Origin: Methanobacterium sp.
GTDB lineage: Archaea; Methanobacteriota; Methanobacteria; Methanobacteriales; Methanobacteriaceae
Length of the DNA stretch: 52,257 nucleotides
Direction of reading: 5' to 3'
Assembly: GCA_003158115.1 (NCBI GenBank)
Contig: PMGM01000043.1
Location: 391-52,647 of the forward strand
How positions within the stretch are numbered: the stretch's first letter is position 1; each line of letters opens with the position of its first letter. The notes under the pieces were generated by a model. It saw nothing but the letters and a program-made list of their open reading frames with translations, was not told where the DNA came from and did not search any database. This document shows, one piece after another, positions 1-9,755 of the stretch. Made by a program: the position numbers and the translations under genes.

Positions 1-2
1 AA

Positions 3-1127
3 TTTGAAATGGAACGCTCATTAGATACGTTATTACTTGCAGCAGAGGAATCAAAAAGATTATATGGTGAAACTATCCCTATAGATGCTGGTATTGGTGG
101 TAATAATGTTATGGGATTCACCATAAGAGTACCAATGGGGATTTTAGGTGCTATAACTCCTTTTAATCATCCTGTGAATTTAGCTATGCATAAAATAGCC
201 CCGGCTATTGCTGCTAAAAATACTGTGGTTTTAAAACCTTCCCGTAAAGCTCCTTTAGCTGCTTTGAAGCTTGTTCAGATCATGGAAAGTCATTTACCTC
301 CAGGGGCAATAAATGCTGTAACGGGTCACAGTAGCATTATTGGTGATGAAATGGTATCCAGCCCCATTGTGGATAAAGTGTCTTTTACTGGAAGCGTTAA
401 AACAGGCATTTCTATATCTAAAAAGGCAAGTATGAAAAAAATAACTCTAGAACTTGGTGGTAACGATCCATTAGTGGTACTTGATGATGCAGATATTAAT
501 AAAGCTGTTAAAGCTGCTGTAAGTGGAGCTTTCATCAACGCAGGGCAAGTATGCATAGCTATAAAACGTATAATACTTCATGAGGCTATAGCCAATGAAT
601 TTGTAGATAAACTAGTTTCAGAGACAGTTAAATTAAATATAGGAGATCCATCTAAGAGTAAAACTGATATTGGTCCTTTAATCGATGAAGAAGCAGCTAA
701 AAAAGTTGAGATGTTAGTTGAGGATGCATTAAATAATGGTGCAGAACTTTTATTGGGAGGAAAGCGTAGGGATGCATTTTACACTCCAACCATTATTGAC
801 CAAGTCAAATCCAATATGAAAATTGTTACTGAAGAAACATTTGGACCTATAGCCCCAATAATAAGGATTAGTAGTGTAGATGAAGCATTTGAAGTTGCAA
901 ACAATACTGAATATGGACTCCAAGCAGGTGTTTTTACGGGTAGCATCGAAACTGCACTCAAAGCAGCTAAAGTTATTGAAGCAGGAAGCGTAATTATCAA
1001 CAGACAACCAACATTTAGAACCGACAATATGCCATTTGGGGGATTTAAAAATAGTGGAATGGGTAAGGAAGGAATAAAATACGCAGTTGATGATATGACC
1101 AAGACTAAATTGATAGTATTTGGTTGA
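3..1127 (+). CDS. cofA: Aldehyde dehydrogenase, probably lactaldehyde dehydrogenase of F420 synthesis (5' truncated)
   Basis: The reading frame is already open at the left edge, so the N-terminus lies outside the window; about 374 residues of an expected 455-460 are present. It is an NAD(P)-dependent aldehyde dehydrogenase: the ITPFNHP and LKPSRKAP cofactor-binding segments, the LELGGNDP segment with the general-base Glu, and the catalytic Cys in GQVCIA (codon 552-554) are all visible, as is the C-terminal [14 protein letters not shown] segment. In methanogens this subfamily includes CofA, which oxidises lactaldehyde to lactate for coenzyme F420 side-chain synthesis; I infer that role from general resemblance, since substrate specificity cannot be read directly. 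It is followed after 11 bases by a convergent gene. A non-phosphorylating glyceraldehyde-3-phosphate or succinate-semialdehyde dehydrogenase is the main alternative. Confidence 0.75.
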   Translation, partial: FEMERSLDTLLLAAEESKRLYGETIPIDAGIGGNNVMGFTIRVPMGILGAITPFNHPVNLAMHKIAPAIAAKNTVVLKPSRKAPLAALKLVQIMESHLPPGAINAVTGHSSIIGDEMVSSPIVDKVSFTGSVKTGISISKKASMKKITLELGGNDPLVVLDDADINKAVKAAVSGAFINAGQVCIAIKRIILHEAIANEFVDKLVSETVKLNIGDPSKSKTDIGPLIDEEAAKKVEMLVEDALNNGAELLLGGKRRDAFYTPTIIDQVKSNMKIVTEETFGPIAPIIRISSVDEAFEVANNTEYGLQAGVFTGSIETALKAAKVIEAGSVIINRQPTFRTDNMPFGGFKNSGMGKEGIKYAVDDMTKTKLIVFG

Positions 1128-1138
1128 GTATCTGTTAT

Positions 1139-2632
1139 TTACAAATTTTTAGACAATTTTGGATAAATAACATTTATACCATCATCTTCAAGTACTTTGA
1201 ATCGTTCCTTGAAAATTGTATGTACCGGATAAAGGATTTCTGGTTGTATCTCCCTTATCATGTCTAATAACTCAGGTCCAGATGCGTGTCCAGAGACATG
1301 CATTTTGTGTACTGGAAGAAGATTAAAATGATCAAGCCAATTTTCAACACGTCTTTCATCAAATTCCATTTCTTCATCAAATGGTTCAGTAACAGATTTA
1401 ATATAAATTGAATCTACAGGCTTTATATCTATTAACTCTTTGAGCTCAAAAAAATCACACCGGAATATATATTTTTGAGGTTCTTCTTGGATATCTTTAT
1501 AGTTGATAGAGTTCCCACTTTCAATGAATTCCTTCTCCCACTTTTTATAGTCCGAAGATTTGTGATTTGGATCAATATCTGAACTACACAACCATTCACC
1601 ATCATAACATACAAAAGAATCAGTCCCCATCAGTCCCCATCCCCTCTTAGGAATGTAAACTTCCACATCTTCCAGTTCAGGATAATCCCTACCACTGAAA
1701 AGTTTAAGTAAGTAGGCTTGTTTCAAATTGACCACCAAAATCCTGTCTGTGTCTTTGGCAACTTTATAAAAGGTTAAAAGACGATCAATATCTCTAATAG
1801 GAAAATTTACAATTACAAGCCCTTTAAAATCAGATATGAGATTTTTTGCATTAATTTCAATATCTTCCTCAGTTTCTGTGCTTGGACTATCTATCCTGGT
1901 ACCCTCAGAAATCAACACTCGGGGGTTCGATTTTTTTGCTTCTTTAACAAATTTATTAGTTATTTCAGGATTTCTACCATGAAATCTGAGATCCCCTGTA
2001 TAAACAACAGTTTCTCCATTATTTTCCAAAAGAAATGCTGAAGCTCCGGGCAGAGAATGATCCACAGGAGCACTTTTAATTGTGAAATCTCCAATTACAA
2101 AATTTTTATATGGTTCAACAATATTCAACTCCCTTTCCATTCTAGCATCTTTACCTGAAAGTCTTTTATAACCATCAGCATTCTTTTTTGCAGTGTAGTA
2201 AAAGGTTTTTTTGTATTCTAAAGTTTCACCGAATGAAACAGCACTTGTATCCTCTAAAACCTTTAAAATAAGTTGTGAATCCTTTGTCATGTAAAGTGGT
2301 ATATCTTGGCGTAGATGATGTATATAAGCAGAATGATCCATATGTGCATGACTTAAAAGTATTCCATCAATAGATGGCTTCTCTGGTGAATCTAATCCCG
2401 AGTGACGGAGGTAATCCTCTCTGTAAATTCCTTTTATTTTAGGCAGAAGTCCCATCTCAATAAAATCCATTATACCATTACTCTTTCGAGGTTGTAGGAA
2501 CTCTGAAAAATAATCATTTGCCTTATTAAAACTCATACCAAAGTCTAAAAATACTGAAGTGGAATTTGAGCCGACTAATATCTTATTTCCACCTATTTCA
2601 TCAACTCCACCGTAAAAATCTATTTTGACCAT
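1139..2632 (-). CDS. RNase J-like metallo-beta-lactamase-fold hydrolase
   Basis: This 497-residue protein has the N-terminal [10 protein letters not shown] opening and the metal-binding motif [11 protein letters not shown] (HxHxDH) near residue 95, followed by a PVDHSLPGA segment and a TGDLRFHG segment carrying further metal ligands. Near the C-terminus a GHASG motif and a [11 protein letters not shown] segment match the pattern seen in RNase J and beta-CASP-type ribonucleases. It is therefore likely a cytoplasmic two-zinc hydrolase acting on RNA, but the central region is divergent and the substrate is unknown. It starts at ATG close to a weak ribosome site and lies in the same direction as the tRNA-binding protein upstream of it, separated by about 70 A/T-rich bases. 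A 10-bp tandem repeat (cagtccccat, 1624-1643) lies within it without breaking the frame. Confidence 0.75.
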   Translation of the reverse strand: MVKIDFYGGVDEIGGNKILVGSNSTSVFLDFGMSFNKANDYFSEFLQPRKSNGIMDFIEMGLLPKIKGIYREDYLRHSGLDSPEKPSIDGILLSHAHMDHSAYIHHLRQDIPLYMTKDSQLILKVLEDTSAVSFGETLEYKKTFYYTAKKNADGYKRLSGKDARMERELNIVEPYKNFVIGDFTIKSAPVDHSLPGASAFLLENNGETVVYTGDLRFHGRNPEITNKFVKEAKKSNPRVLISEGTRIDSPSTETEEDIEINAKNLISDFKGLVIVNFPIRDIDRLLTFYKVAKDTDRILVVNLKQAYLLKLFSGRDYPELEDVEVYIPKRGWGLMGTDSFVCYDGEWLCSSDIDPNHKSSDYKKWEKEFIESGNSINYKDIQEEPQKYIFRCDFFELKELIDIKPVDSIYIKSVTEPFDEEMEFDERRVENWLDHFNLLPVHKMHVSGHASGPELLDMIREIQPEILYPVHTIFKERFKVLEDDGINVIYPKLSKNL

Positions 2633-2703
2633 GATTCTATTGGGGTTATTCTTACTATAATTTTTTTCTATTAAGAAAAAGTTAATTATAAAAAAAAATT
2701 AAT

Positions 2704-3417
2704 TTATTTTAGAAAGGTTTCAACCAAGTTACGGGTTTCATTAAGTGAGTCAAGTGGAATTCCATGGGGCATTTCTCCTAATTCTCCTTCAACATTTTTA
2801 AGAATACCATCACTTCCTCGAAGGAACATACCTTCACTTGGGACTCCCATGAAAACTGTAGGAGGTAATATTGCAACAGCAACCCTATTTCCTTCTTTAA
2901 CAGTTAAATTATTGGTCACAACAGTAATTGCACTTTTTCCAAAGTTTACATTACATATTAAAAGTTTATCTAACTTTTGAATGCTGACAATTTCTCCTGT
3001 TTTTATATCTATTCCTATAACAGGATCGTTTATTGGTCCAAGTAAAAGACGTTTATCAACTGTATAAATGGTGTTAAGTGCAAATTTCATCTTAGCAATG
3101 GATTCTACAAGTTTTTCTTTTTCTTCTTTATGCACCAGTTTTAAGAACTCAAGATGCCATCTATCCCCACCTAATGATTCAATTATATCATTGACCCTAT
3201 CTTTGAGATCATCAATCTGTGGAGAAACAGCAAGATCAGATGGTTCCATATAGGAAAAATACATCACCTGTATAACCGGCAACATAGCTCTTGCCGAAAG
3301 TAAACATTTTTGTTTGTTCCATATACCCTTCAGATTTGCACCTTGGGCGGTTCTTATGAATAAATCTACTGATTTCTCTAAAACACGTACTCTATAATCT
3401 TTACTTGTATCCCACAT
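2704..3417 (-). CDS. tRNA-binding OB-fold domain protein
   Basis: A 237-residue protein with two parts. Residues 1 to about 125 form a charged helical region with no family I can name. Residues from about 140 to the end resemble the EMAP-II/Arc1p/MetRS C-terminal tRNA-binding domain: an [10 protein letters not shown] strand, a VVTNNL segment, a VAVAILPP strand, and the signature [14 protein letters not shown]. Proteins of this kind bind tRNA non-specifically and often assist aminoacyl-tRNA synthetases; that role is inferred. The ATG is preceded by GGGTGAG, an excellent ribosome site. It appears to be a single-gene unit or the first gene of a pair with the MBL-fold RNase J-like gene downstream, which would fit an RNA-related role. 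Confidence 0.7.
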   Translation of the reverse strand: MWDTSKDYRVRVLEKSVDLFIRTAQGANLKGIWNKQKCLLSARAMLPVIQVMYFSYMEPSDLAVSPQIDDLKDRVNDIIESLGGDRWHLEFLKLVHKEEKEKLVESIAKMKFALNTIYTVDKRLLLGPINDPVIGIDIKTGEIVSIQKLDKLLICNVNFGKSAITVVTNNLTVKEGNRVAVAILPPTVFMGVPSEGMFLRGSDGILKNVEGELGEMPHGIPLDSLNETRNLVETFLK

Positions 3418-4069
3418 TTTCTCACCCTTATTTATTAAAAATATTGTATGAAATTAAAAATATCTTGGACATCATATCATTATTAAAATTTTCTTGACAA
3501 TAATTGAGTAATTTTCTCTATTATTGAGATCTTTGGATTCCAAAGATTATTTAATTAATTCATAATTCTAATGCTCTGATCTGATCTGAGGTATAATAAT
3601 ATAATCTATTTTTATTATTGAAAATTAATTTGTTTATTTAATTGGATAAATTTCAGAATAAAATAAACGTAAAATAACCATGTCAGCAGATTAATATAAA
3701 TTATTGTGTCAATTAGATGTTTTCAATTTAGTTTTATAAAAAGTTATACATTCTGATTTGTACAAATGGGGATAATAGTGGAACAAGCTAATAAATAGTA
3801 ATCAAATCCAATTATGATTCATATTAATTATTATTTAAGATAATTTTATTGAAAATTGAATAGTTAATATAATCCATCTAAATTTATTAACTATGATTTT
3901 TTTTGTTTTTTAATAGTGAAAATTTGGTTATTGACTGATTGGTCGTAAGGTTTAAGTATATAGAGGGATTTAAATTTATATTAGATTGTAAAATTTATTG
4001 AGAGATTAGAAAGATAAAAGGCAATCTTAATTAGGAAGAACTTGCCATAGTAAAGGATAGGTGGTAGTA
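3418..4069. other. Long A+T-rich intergenic region with divergent promoters
   Basis: About 650 bases without a credible gene on either strand. It separates two divergent units and so should hold both promoters. For the rightward PRC-barrel gene, a TTTAAGTATATAG element near 3951-3963 or TTTAAATTTATATT near 3970-3983 could be the TATA box, giving an untranslated leader of roughly 60-90 bases. A 19-bp perfect palindrome lies at 3529-3547. No tRNA-like, riboswitch-like or repeat structure was recognised. Confidence 0.5.
3529..3547. repeat. Perfect 19-bp palindrome (possible operator)
   Basis: The arms ATCTTTGGA and TCCAAAGAT are exact reverse complements around a single T. It lies about 110 bases upstream of the start of the leftward tRNA-binding protein gene, a place where a dimeric regulator could bind. 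No second copy was noticed elsewhere in the window. Confidence 0.4.
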
Positions 4070-4393
4070 ATGGTAGATTTATCAAGCCTGTACAATTTAG
4101 ATGTGTACACAACACGCGGAAAGTACGTTGGAAGAATTCATGATGTTGTATTGAATATTAAAAAGGGTAGAGTATCCCTATTAAAAACAACAGCTATGAA
4201 ACCAGATAAAAAAAGTGTTGGATTAAAAGATGTAATAAAAACCAGCATAAGAATAGTTCCAGAGGGAGATGAAATTCGTCCACTTAAAGAGGAAGGAAGC
4301 ATTGAAATACCTTATGAACGAGTTCAAGCTGTTGGAGATATTTTATTGATTAGTCCAGAGATAGTACAGACACCTGTTAACCCAGAGATGTAG
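4070..4393 (+). CDS. PRC-barrel domain protein
   Basis: A small protein of 107 residues built on one PRC-barrel: it opens with [20 protein letters not shown], followed by the [13 protein letters not shown] strand pair, and ends with [16 protein letters not shown], a typical PRC-barrel closing strand. Archaeal PRC-barrel proteins of this length occur widely and some act in RNA processing or in cell division; the function here is unknown. I take ATG 4070 as the start because AGGTGG at 4059-4064 is well spaced from it, although an in-frame GTG at 4061 would add three residues. The aspartate dehydrogenase gene follows after only 10 bases, so the two are likely co-transcribed. Confidence 0.8.
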   Translation: MVDLSSLYNLDVYTTRGKYVGRIHDVVLNIKKGRVSLLKTTAMKPDKKSVGLKDVIKTSIRIVPEGDEIRPLKEEGSIEIPYERVQAVGDILLISPEIVQTPVNPEM

Positions 4394-4403
4394 GAAGTAC
4401 AAT

Positions 4404-5168
4404 ATGAATGTTGGGATTCTTGGATGCGGCGCCATAGCTAATATAATAACTAGTTTTGCAGTTGAAGGTAAGCTTGGTGTTGATCTAAAATTTTTTTATG
4501 ACAGGGACATGGAAAGAGCAGAAAACTTGGCTTCACAAGTAGATGGCACTGTTGTTCTCGACATTGAGAATATGCTGGACAAAGTAGATCTTGTTATAGA
4601 GGCAGCTTCTCCCCAGGCAGTTTCAGAAACTGTACCTCAAGTATTAGAACATGGTATAGATATTATTATCATGAGCATTGGAGCTTTAATGGATTCTAAA
4701 CTTCGGGAAGAATTAAAAACCCTAGCTTCTAAGAACAATGCAAAAATATATGCCCCATCAGGTGCAATAGTGGGAATTGATGGTATTAAAGCCGCATCAA
4801 TTGGTAAGATTGAAAGTGCTACACTAGTAACTCGTAAACCTCCTCGTTCTTTGGGTGTATCGGCCGACGAAGAAACAATACTCTATGAAGGAAAAGCTGG
4901 AGATGCTGTTTTGAAGTTTCCTATGAACATAAATGTAGCAGCAGCCATCAGTCTTGCGTGTGGAAGAGAAATTGATGTTAAAATAATAGCAGATCCTGCT
5001 GTTGACAGAAACATGCACGAAGTTCACATAGTCGGGGACTTTGGAGAGATTACAACTATCACTCAGAACATTAGATGTTCTATAAATCCTAAAACGAGTG
5101 TTATGGCCGCTTATTCTGCAATTAAACTATTGAATGGTTTGAATGAAACTTTAAGAATAGGAACATAA
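4404..5168 (+). CDS. nadX: L-aspartate dehydrogenase
   Basis: The 254-residue protein begins with a Rossmann motif [10 protein letters not shown], continues with [10 protein letters not shown] and ends with the AspDH C-terminal domain containing [15 protein letters not shown], in which the His is the proposed catalytic residue of the family. Members oxidise L-aspartate to iminoaspartate with NAD(P), supplying quinolinate synthase (NadA) for NAD biosynthesis in archaea that lack the oxidase NadB. Length and full domain content match the family. It follows the PRC-barrel gene closely and ends before a roughly 130-base A/T-rich gap. Confidence 0.9.
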   Translation: MNVGILGCGAIANIITSFAVEGKLGVDLKFFYDRDMERAENLASQVDGTVVLDIENMLDKVDLVIEAASPQAVSETVPQVLEHGIDIIIMSIGALMDSKLREELKTLASKNNAKIYAPSGAIVGIDGIKAASIGKIESATLVTRKPPRSLGVSADEETILYEGKAGDAVLKFPMNINVAAAISLACGREIDVKIIADPAVDRNMHEVHIVGDFGEITTITQNIRCSINPKTSVMAAYSAIKLLNGLNETLRIGT

Positions 5169-5298
5169 AACGTGTCATTGTTTTTAGAATATATAAAATA
5201 AGTCTCATACTCTAATTTTTAATTTACTCTGATTTATTTAGTCTGAATACTATAATTTATTGTAACATTATAAAAATTGATTTTAAAATGGTTTTAAT

Positions 5299-6045
5299 AT
5301 GAAAGACTGCGAGATATTCTCTAATTTAAAGGTACCATGCGGTTCTAAAATTATTATAAGAGCAGATGGTAGAAATTTTTCGGGTCTATCCAACATACTT
5401 GAACTTGAAAGACCCTATGATAAGCTTTTTGCAAATTTGATGATGGATGTGTGTTCTGATTTTTTTGTTGAATTCAGTCCTAGGTTAATTTTCACATTTT
5501 CGGACGAAATTAACATACTACTATCAGAAATACCATTTAATGGTCGTGTAGAGAAGTTAAATTCGGTATTTGCAAGTTTCATTTCGGGTTCATTCACCAA
5601 AAATATAAGCAAATATCTAAATTATTTTCATAAAGCTGAACCTTCCAATTTGAAACCTATTTCATTCGATTCTAGAGTTATACCCCTATCAGACCATGGA
5701 GTTATAGAATACTTCAAAAATAGACAGAACGAAGCATGGCGAAATTGTTTGAATGGATACAGTTACTGGAAACTCAGGGAAGAATATGGTAAATCTCGAG
5801 CTGTAGAAATTTTAAATAAAAAGAAAAGTAGCGAACTACATGAAATTCTCTTTGAGAGAGGATTGAATATGTCAGAAGTACCTCAATGGCAGAGGAGAGG
5901 TATTGGATTATATAAAAAAGTAATCTCAATAGATGGTTACAACCCAATAAACAAAGAAAATGTGACATCAAACCGGTCAAAAATTTATAAAAATTGGGAA
6001 TTACCTTTATTTGACAATGAATTTTTTAACAAAATACTCATTTAG
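5299..6045 (+). CDS. thg1: Thg1-like tRNA(His) guanylyltransferase / 3'-5' polymerase
   Basis: A 248-residue Thg1 superfamily protein. The two-metal catalytic residues are visible: Asp23-Gly24 in RADGRNF and Asp69 in [11 protein letters not shown], followed by a [12 protein letters not shown] helix that matches the Thg1 KLxSxxAS segment. Family members add nucleotides in the 3'-to-5' direction; archaeal forms are template-dependent and either add G-1 to tRNA(His) or repair truncated tRNA 5' ends. Which activity this one has cannot be told from sequence alone. It stands alone behind its own A/T-rich promoter region and is followed by the JAMM-domain gene about 70 bases on. Confidence 0.88.
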   Translation: MKDCEIFSNLKVPCGSKIIIRADGRNFSGLSNILELERPYDKLFANLMMDVCSDFFVEFSPRLIFTFSDEINILLSEIPFNGRVEKLNSVFASFISGSFTKNISKYLNYFHKAEPSNLKPISFDSRVIPLSDHGVIEYFKNRQNEAWRNCLNGYSYWKLREEYGKSRAVEILNKKKSSELHEILFERGLNMSEVPQWQRRGIGLYKKVISIDGYNPINKENVTSNRSKIYKNWELPLFDNEFFNKILI

Positions 6046-6112
6046 AGGGTATGAGATTTATACATAATATATTAAAATTTATAATTTAAAAAAAATATTA
6101 AGGACTCTTAAC

Positions 6113-6514
6113 ATGTTTGGACTAAGCAAGAAAAAATTCGATGAAATACATATAGATCGTGAATTAGTTGAGGAAATAAAGGATATTGCGAGAGAGTCTT
6201 ATCCATTAGAATTCAGTGCTATGTTACAAGGTAAAATTAAGGATAGTATTTTAAAAATAGAAGGACTTATTTTTTTACCTGGTGCTGCTTCTGAGTCAGG
6301 TGCAGTAATGGAAATTTTTATGATGCCCATGTTATCAGATGCAGTTGGTTCGGTACATAGTCATCCAGGTTACAGTGCAGAACCTTCAGGTGCAGATCTG
6401 CAGTTCTTTGCAAAAAGAGGATATTTCCATATTATTATCTCACAACCCTACAACGATGATAGTATATGTGGTTATGATAGTTTTGGAGAATTAGTAAATT
6501 ATACAATTGTATGA
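6113..6514 (+). CDS. JAMM/MPN-domain metalloprotease-like protein
   Basis: A compact 133-residue protein consisting of one Mov34/MPN domain. The complete JAMM zinc motif is present: Glu33 (in YPLEFSAM), then HxHx7SxxD with His82, His84, Ser92 and Asp95. In archaea such proteins cleave isopeptide bonds of ubiquitin-like SAMP modifiers or act as related deconjugases; a peptidase role here is inferred from the intact active site. The start ATG lies about 68 bases after Thg1. It ends convergently with SerA. Confidence 0.85.
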   Translation: MFGLSKKKFDEIHIDRELVEEIKDIARESYPLEFSAMLQGKIKDSILKIEGLIFLPGAASESGAVMEIFMMPMLSDAVGSVHSHPGYSAEPSGADLQFFAKRGYFHIIISQPYNDDSICGYDSFGELVNYTIV

Positions 6515-6580
6515 ATGATTTGTGTCTATTATACATAGTTTGAATCTTGTTAAGATTTAAAAAAAAATTTAGAAGAACCT

Positions 6581-8158
6581 TTAAAGGTTCACTGCAACAG
6601 CATAGTGAACATCTTCAAGCTTCTTAATATCAGATATAAGGATTTTTGGAACATGTTGGTCAACTTTAAGTACCATAACAGCTTCTCCACCAAGTTCTTT
6701 TCTACCTACCTGCATTTTAGCTATGTTAATCCCGTGTTCACCAATCTTTGTACCTATGGCTCCTATTGTACCAGGTTTATCCTTGTATTTGCATATAAGC
6801 ATGGTTCCCTCTGGTTCAACATCAACAGGATACCCGTTGATCATGACTATCTTCGGTTTTTGTGCGAATATACCCTCTAAACTCACATCATTATCGTCAG
6901 ACTTCATTTCAACTTTTATAAGGCTTTTAAATCCCTTAGCATCACATCTTTTTCCTTCTGTTACTATTATTCCCCTGTTTTCAGCTACACTTGTTGCATT
7001 CACTAGGTTTACAGGTTCGTTGAGTATTGGATTTAAAACTTCCTGAAGTATCATACGTGTTAGGATATCATTTTTAGGAAATTCAGAAAGCTCCCCACAA
7101 TATGTTATATTCAATTCGTTGATGTTACCCTTAGCTGTTTGTATCATGAACCTTCCAATTTTTTCTATGAGTTCAAAATATGGTTTTATGGTGCTTAAGG
7201 TTTCAGTATCGAGTACTGGCATGTTAATAACATTCTTAGGAGATTGTCTTTTGAATACCTTTTTTATTTCATTTGCAACTATTATTGCTGCGTCCCTTTG
7301 TGCCTCAGAAGTCGATGCAGCTATATGAGGAGTTAAAACAACATTATCTAACCCTAAAAGAGGACTATCCTCGGGAGGTTCATTCTCAAACACATCTAGT
7401 CCAGCTCCCCTTATTTTATTTGTTGAAAGTGCTTCGTATAGATCATCTTCGTTAATGATTCCGCCCCGTGCACAGTTTATTATGAAGGCATTATCCTTCA
7501 TCATTTCAAACTGTTCTTTTGATATTAGATGTTTAGTTTCATTTGTTAATGGAACATGTATCGTCATTACATCAGACTTTTTGATAAGGGTTTCAAGGTC
7601 TACTACAGTTACACCTAATTCTAAAGCTGTTTTTTTGGTTATATAAGGATCATATACAAGTGTATCCATGCCAAATGCCTTTGAGCGTGTTACAACTTGG
7701 CTTCCTATTCTTCCCATCCCAATTACACCAAGAGTTTTGCAGTTAAGCTCAATACCCATGAATCTACTCTTTTCCCATTTTCCTTGTTTAACTGAGCTGT
7801 CTGCTATGGCAATCTTACGTGAAAGTGCAAGCATTAATCCCATAGTATGCTCAGCAACTGTTATAGAAGTGGATTCAGGTGCATTTATTACCATTACCCC
7901 TCGTTCAGTTGCTGCTTGAACATCAACATTGTCAACACCCACACCGGCACGTGCAATTATCTTAAGTTTTGGAGATGCTTCAATTACTTCACGGGTAACC
8001 TTAGTACGGCTCCTTACAATTATAGCATCAAAATCTTTTATAACATTTAAGAGTTCTTCTTTTGATATTGTAAAGTTACTAACAACTTCTGCAATACCTG
8101 TGAGCTCATCTATTCCTTTTTCGTTTATTTGATCAGCGATAAGTACTTTTTTATCCAT
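6581..8158 (-). CDS. serA: D-3-phosphoglycerate dehydrogenase
   Basis: A full-length 525-residue type-1 enzyme that oxidises 3-phosphoglycerate to phosphohydroxypyruvate, the first step of serine synthesis. It shows the substrate domain ([11 protein letters not shown]), the NAD-binding GMGRIGSQV motif, the catalytic Arg in NCARGGI, Glu in [10 protein letters not shown] and His in LTPHIAAST, then an intervening domain from about residue 320 and a C-terminal ACT domain beginning [11 protein letters not shown], the usual site of serine feedback. GGTGAAAAG directly precedes the ATG. It is transcribed alone and divergently from the YbjQ-family gene. Confidence 0.95.
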   Translation of the reverse strand: MDKKVLIADQINEKGIDELTGIAEVVSNFTISKEELLNVIKDFDAIIVRSRTKVTREVIEASPKLKIIARAGVGVDNVDVQAATERGVMVINAPESTSITVAEHTMGLMLALSRKIAIADSSVKQGKWEKSRFMGIELNCKTLGVIGMGRIGSQVVTRSKAFGMDTLVYDPYITKKTALELGVTVVDLETLIKKSDVMTIHVPLTNETKHLISKEQFEMMKDNAFIINCARGGIINEDDLYEALSTNKIRGAGLDVFENEPPEDSPLLGLDNVVLTPHIAASTSEAQRDAAIIVANEIKKVFKRQSPKNVINMPVLDTETLSTIKPYFELIEKIGRFMIQTAKGNINELNITYCGELSEFPKNDILTRMILQEVLNPILNEPVNLVNATSVAENRGIIVTEGKRCDAKGFKSLIKVEMKSDDNDVSLEGIFAQKPKIVMINGYPVDVEPEGTMLICKYKDKPGTIGAIGTKIGEHGINIAKMQVGRKELGGEAVMVLKVDQHVPKILISDIKKLEDVHYAVAVNL

Positions 8159-8481
8159 CTTTTCACCAGCTCCGGTTCTTGTTTTATAATATAATGAAGT
8201 GGAATGAGTTTAATTTTATTGGAAAACTCCCATTACTTCTATTGTAAATATATGATTATGTGAATCGTAATATAAATTTTTTTGAAATATCTATTATTAT
8301 ATGTAGTATAATTAGTTTCTAAATTATTATCTAGTATTAAGTTGGAATATTACTTAATTAAACCAATACTGGCTAAGTATATAATTATATTAGAATAATA
8401 TAGATAGGAAAATATATCAACATCAAATAAAAGTATATGGGTATAGTATACTGCATGGGGTATTAATATGGAGGTGTTAGC
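8159..8481. promoter_or_regulatory. Divergent promoter region between serA and the YbjQ-family gene
   Basis: This 323-base A/T-rich gap holds no gene I can support. Near its right end AAAGTATATGG (about 8430-8440) can serve as a TATA box for the rightward gene, followed by a perfect 11-bp palindrome GTATAGTATAC at 8441-8451 and the strong ribosome site GGAGGTG at 8470-8476. The palindrome lies between the TATA element and the expected start of transcription, where a repressor could act. Confidence 0.4.
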
Positions 8482-8823
8482 TTGGTTTCAGTTGATGAAT
8501 TTATAATTGTGAGCTCAAATTATGTGCCAGGATATGAGATTTTGGAAACAAAAGGATTTGTATACGGACTTACTGTACGAAGTAGAGGAGTAGGAGGCCA
8601 AATAGGTGCAGGGTTACGTTCAGTATTTGGGGGAGAAATAAAAGAATACGTCCAGATGATGCAAGAATCAAGAAATGAAGCACTTGAAAGATGTATTGAA
8701 CATGCTAGGGAAATGGGAGCCAATGCTATAATAAGTGCACGTTTCGATTCAGATGCTATTTCTGATATAATGCAAGAAATTTTAGCCTATGGAACTGCTG
8801 TAGTTGCTCAGCCAGTGGAGTAA
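8482..8823 (+). CDS. YbjQ/UPF0145 family (heavy-metal-binding domain) protein
   Basis: A 113-residue protein of the YbjQ family: it has the strand-rich N-terminus, the GLTVRSRGVGGQIGAGLRS segment, and the C-terminal GANAIISARFDSDAI segment, all characteristic of the family. The family is labelled heavy-metal-binding by homology but its role is not established. The TTG start is decided by GGAGGTG five bases upstream; nearby ATG and GTG codons are out of frame. The next gene begins 5 bases after its stop, so the two are almost certainly co-transcribed. Confidence 0.85.
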   Translation: MVSVDEFIIVSSNYVPGYEILETKGFVYGLTVRSRGVGGQIGAGLRSVFGGEIKEYVQMMQESRNEALERCIEHAREMGANAIISARFDSDAISDIMQEILAYGTAVVAQPVE

Positions 8824-8828
8824 AATAG

Positions 8829-9578
8829 ATGTTTGAAGGTAAATTAAAAATTTTAAACAGGGAAATACCAAGAACACTTCTTGGAACCTCCCCATTTATT
8901 GCAGCAGCACAGTTCGGTCACAGAGCAAGGCTCTATCAAATTGATCTGTATAACAATCCAGAAAATATATTTAAAATAATAAAAAAATCATATGAGATGG
9001 GCATTACTGGAATTCAGGTGATTCCATATACTCCTGTAATCGAAGCACTTAAAAAGGCTTTAAATGCCGGATACGATATGGATATAATTGGAACTGTGCG
9101 TCCTGAGAAAGAATTGGAAGATATTCAACTCCTCTCCAATCTTAATGCTACATCCATGATTCTTCATGCAGACATAACCGATAAAAAGGATTGGAATTTT
9201 ATTGGGGAAAAACTACAGCTTATTAAAGATGGAGATGCAGTACCTGGTCTTGCAACACACATGCCATATTTAACAACTAAACGTTTATTTGGATCCCCTG
9301 TACAGGAAATGTTTGATGTTTATATGGTTCCTGTAAACAAATTAGGATATCTTATGGATAGTGAACTTTACGGATCTGATGAAAGAGCACATCTCAATCA
9401 ACTAATTAAAAGTCTGGATAAAACTGTTATTGTTAAAAAAGTTCTTGCAGCAGGTATACTGAAACCACAAGAAGCTTTTGATTATCTTAAAACAGTTGAA
9501 TTTGCAGATATTGTTACTATTGGAATTGCTTCTGAAGAAGAAGCCCAAGAAACATTCAGTTTATTAGGTTCACAATAA
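8829..9578 (+). CDS. Conserved archaeal protein of unknown function, TIM-barrel-like
   Basis: I do not recognise a named family in this 249-residue protein. It has a repeating alpha/beta pattern: an N-terminal RTLLGTSPFIAAAQFG segment that resembles aldo/keto-reductase or other TIM-barrel openings, strands such as GITGIQVIPY, DIIGTVRP, SMILHAD and VYMVPVN, and a C-terminal ADIVTIGIASEEEAQETF segment typical of a final barrel strand and helix. No signal peptide or membrane segment is visible. It directly follows the YbjQ-family gene and likely shares its transcript. An oligo-T stretch right after the stop may terminate transcription. Confidence 0.55.
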   Translation: MFEGKLKILNREIPRTLLGTSPFIAAAQFGHRARLYQIDLYNNPENIFKIIKKSYEMGITGIQVIPYTPVIEALKKALNAGYDMDIIGTVRPEKELEDIQLLSNLNATSMILHADITDKKDWNFIGEKLQLIKDGDAVPGLATHMPYLTTKRLFGSPVQEMFDVYMVPVNKLGYLMDSELYGSDERAHLNQLIKSLDKTVIVKKVLAAGILKPQEAFDYLKTVEFADIVTIGIASEEEAQETFSLLGSQ

Positions 9579-9755
9579 AAACAAATTTTTTTTATTCAAA
9601 ATTTATATATAATTTTGTTAGGATCATTTAGCAACTAATTTTTTTTTTACAACTTTATTTTATAGTATAAAAGTATACATGATATCAAGACATTATTTTG
9701 TAAAAAATGTTTCAGTGAACTGTTCATGATTTTCAATTTAATTTTGGGTGCGTAA

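Noticed and set aside
1624..1643. 10-bp tandem repeat inside the RNase J-like gene as a slippage hotspot
   Set aside because: Only two copies exist, the frame is intact and the encoded Gly-rich segment looks natural for the protein.
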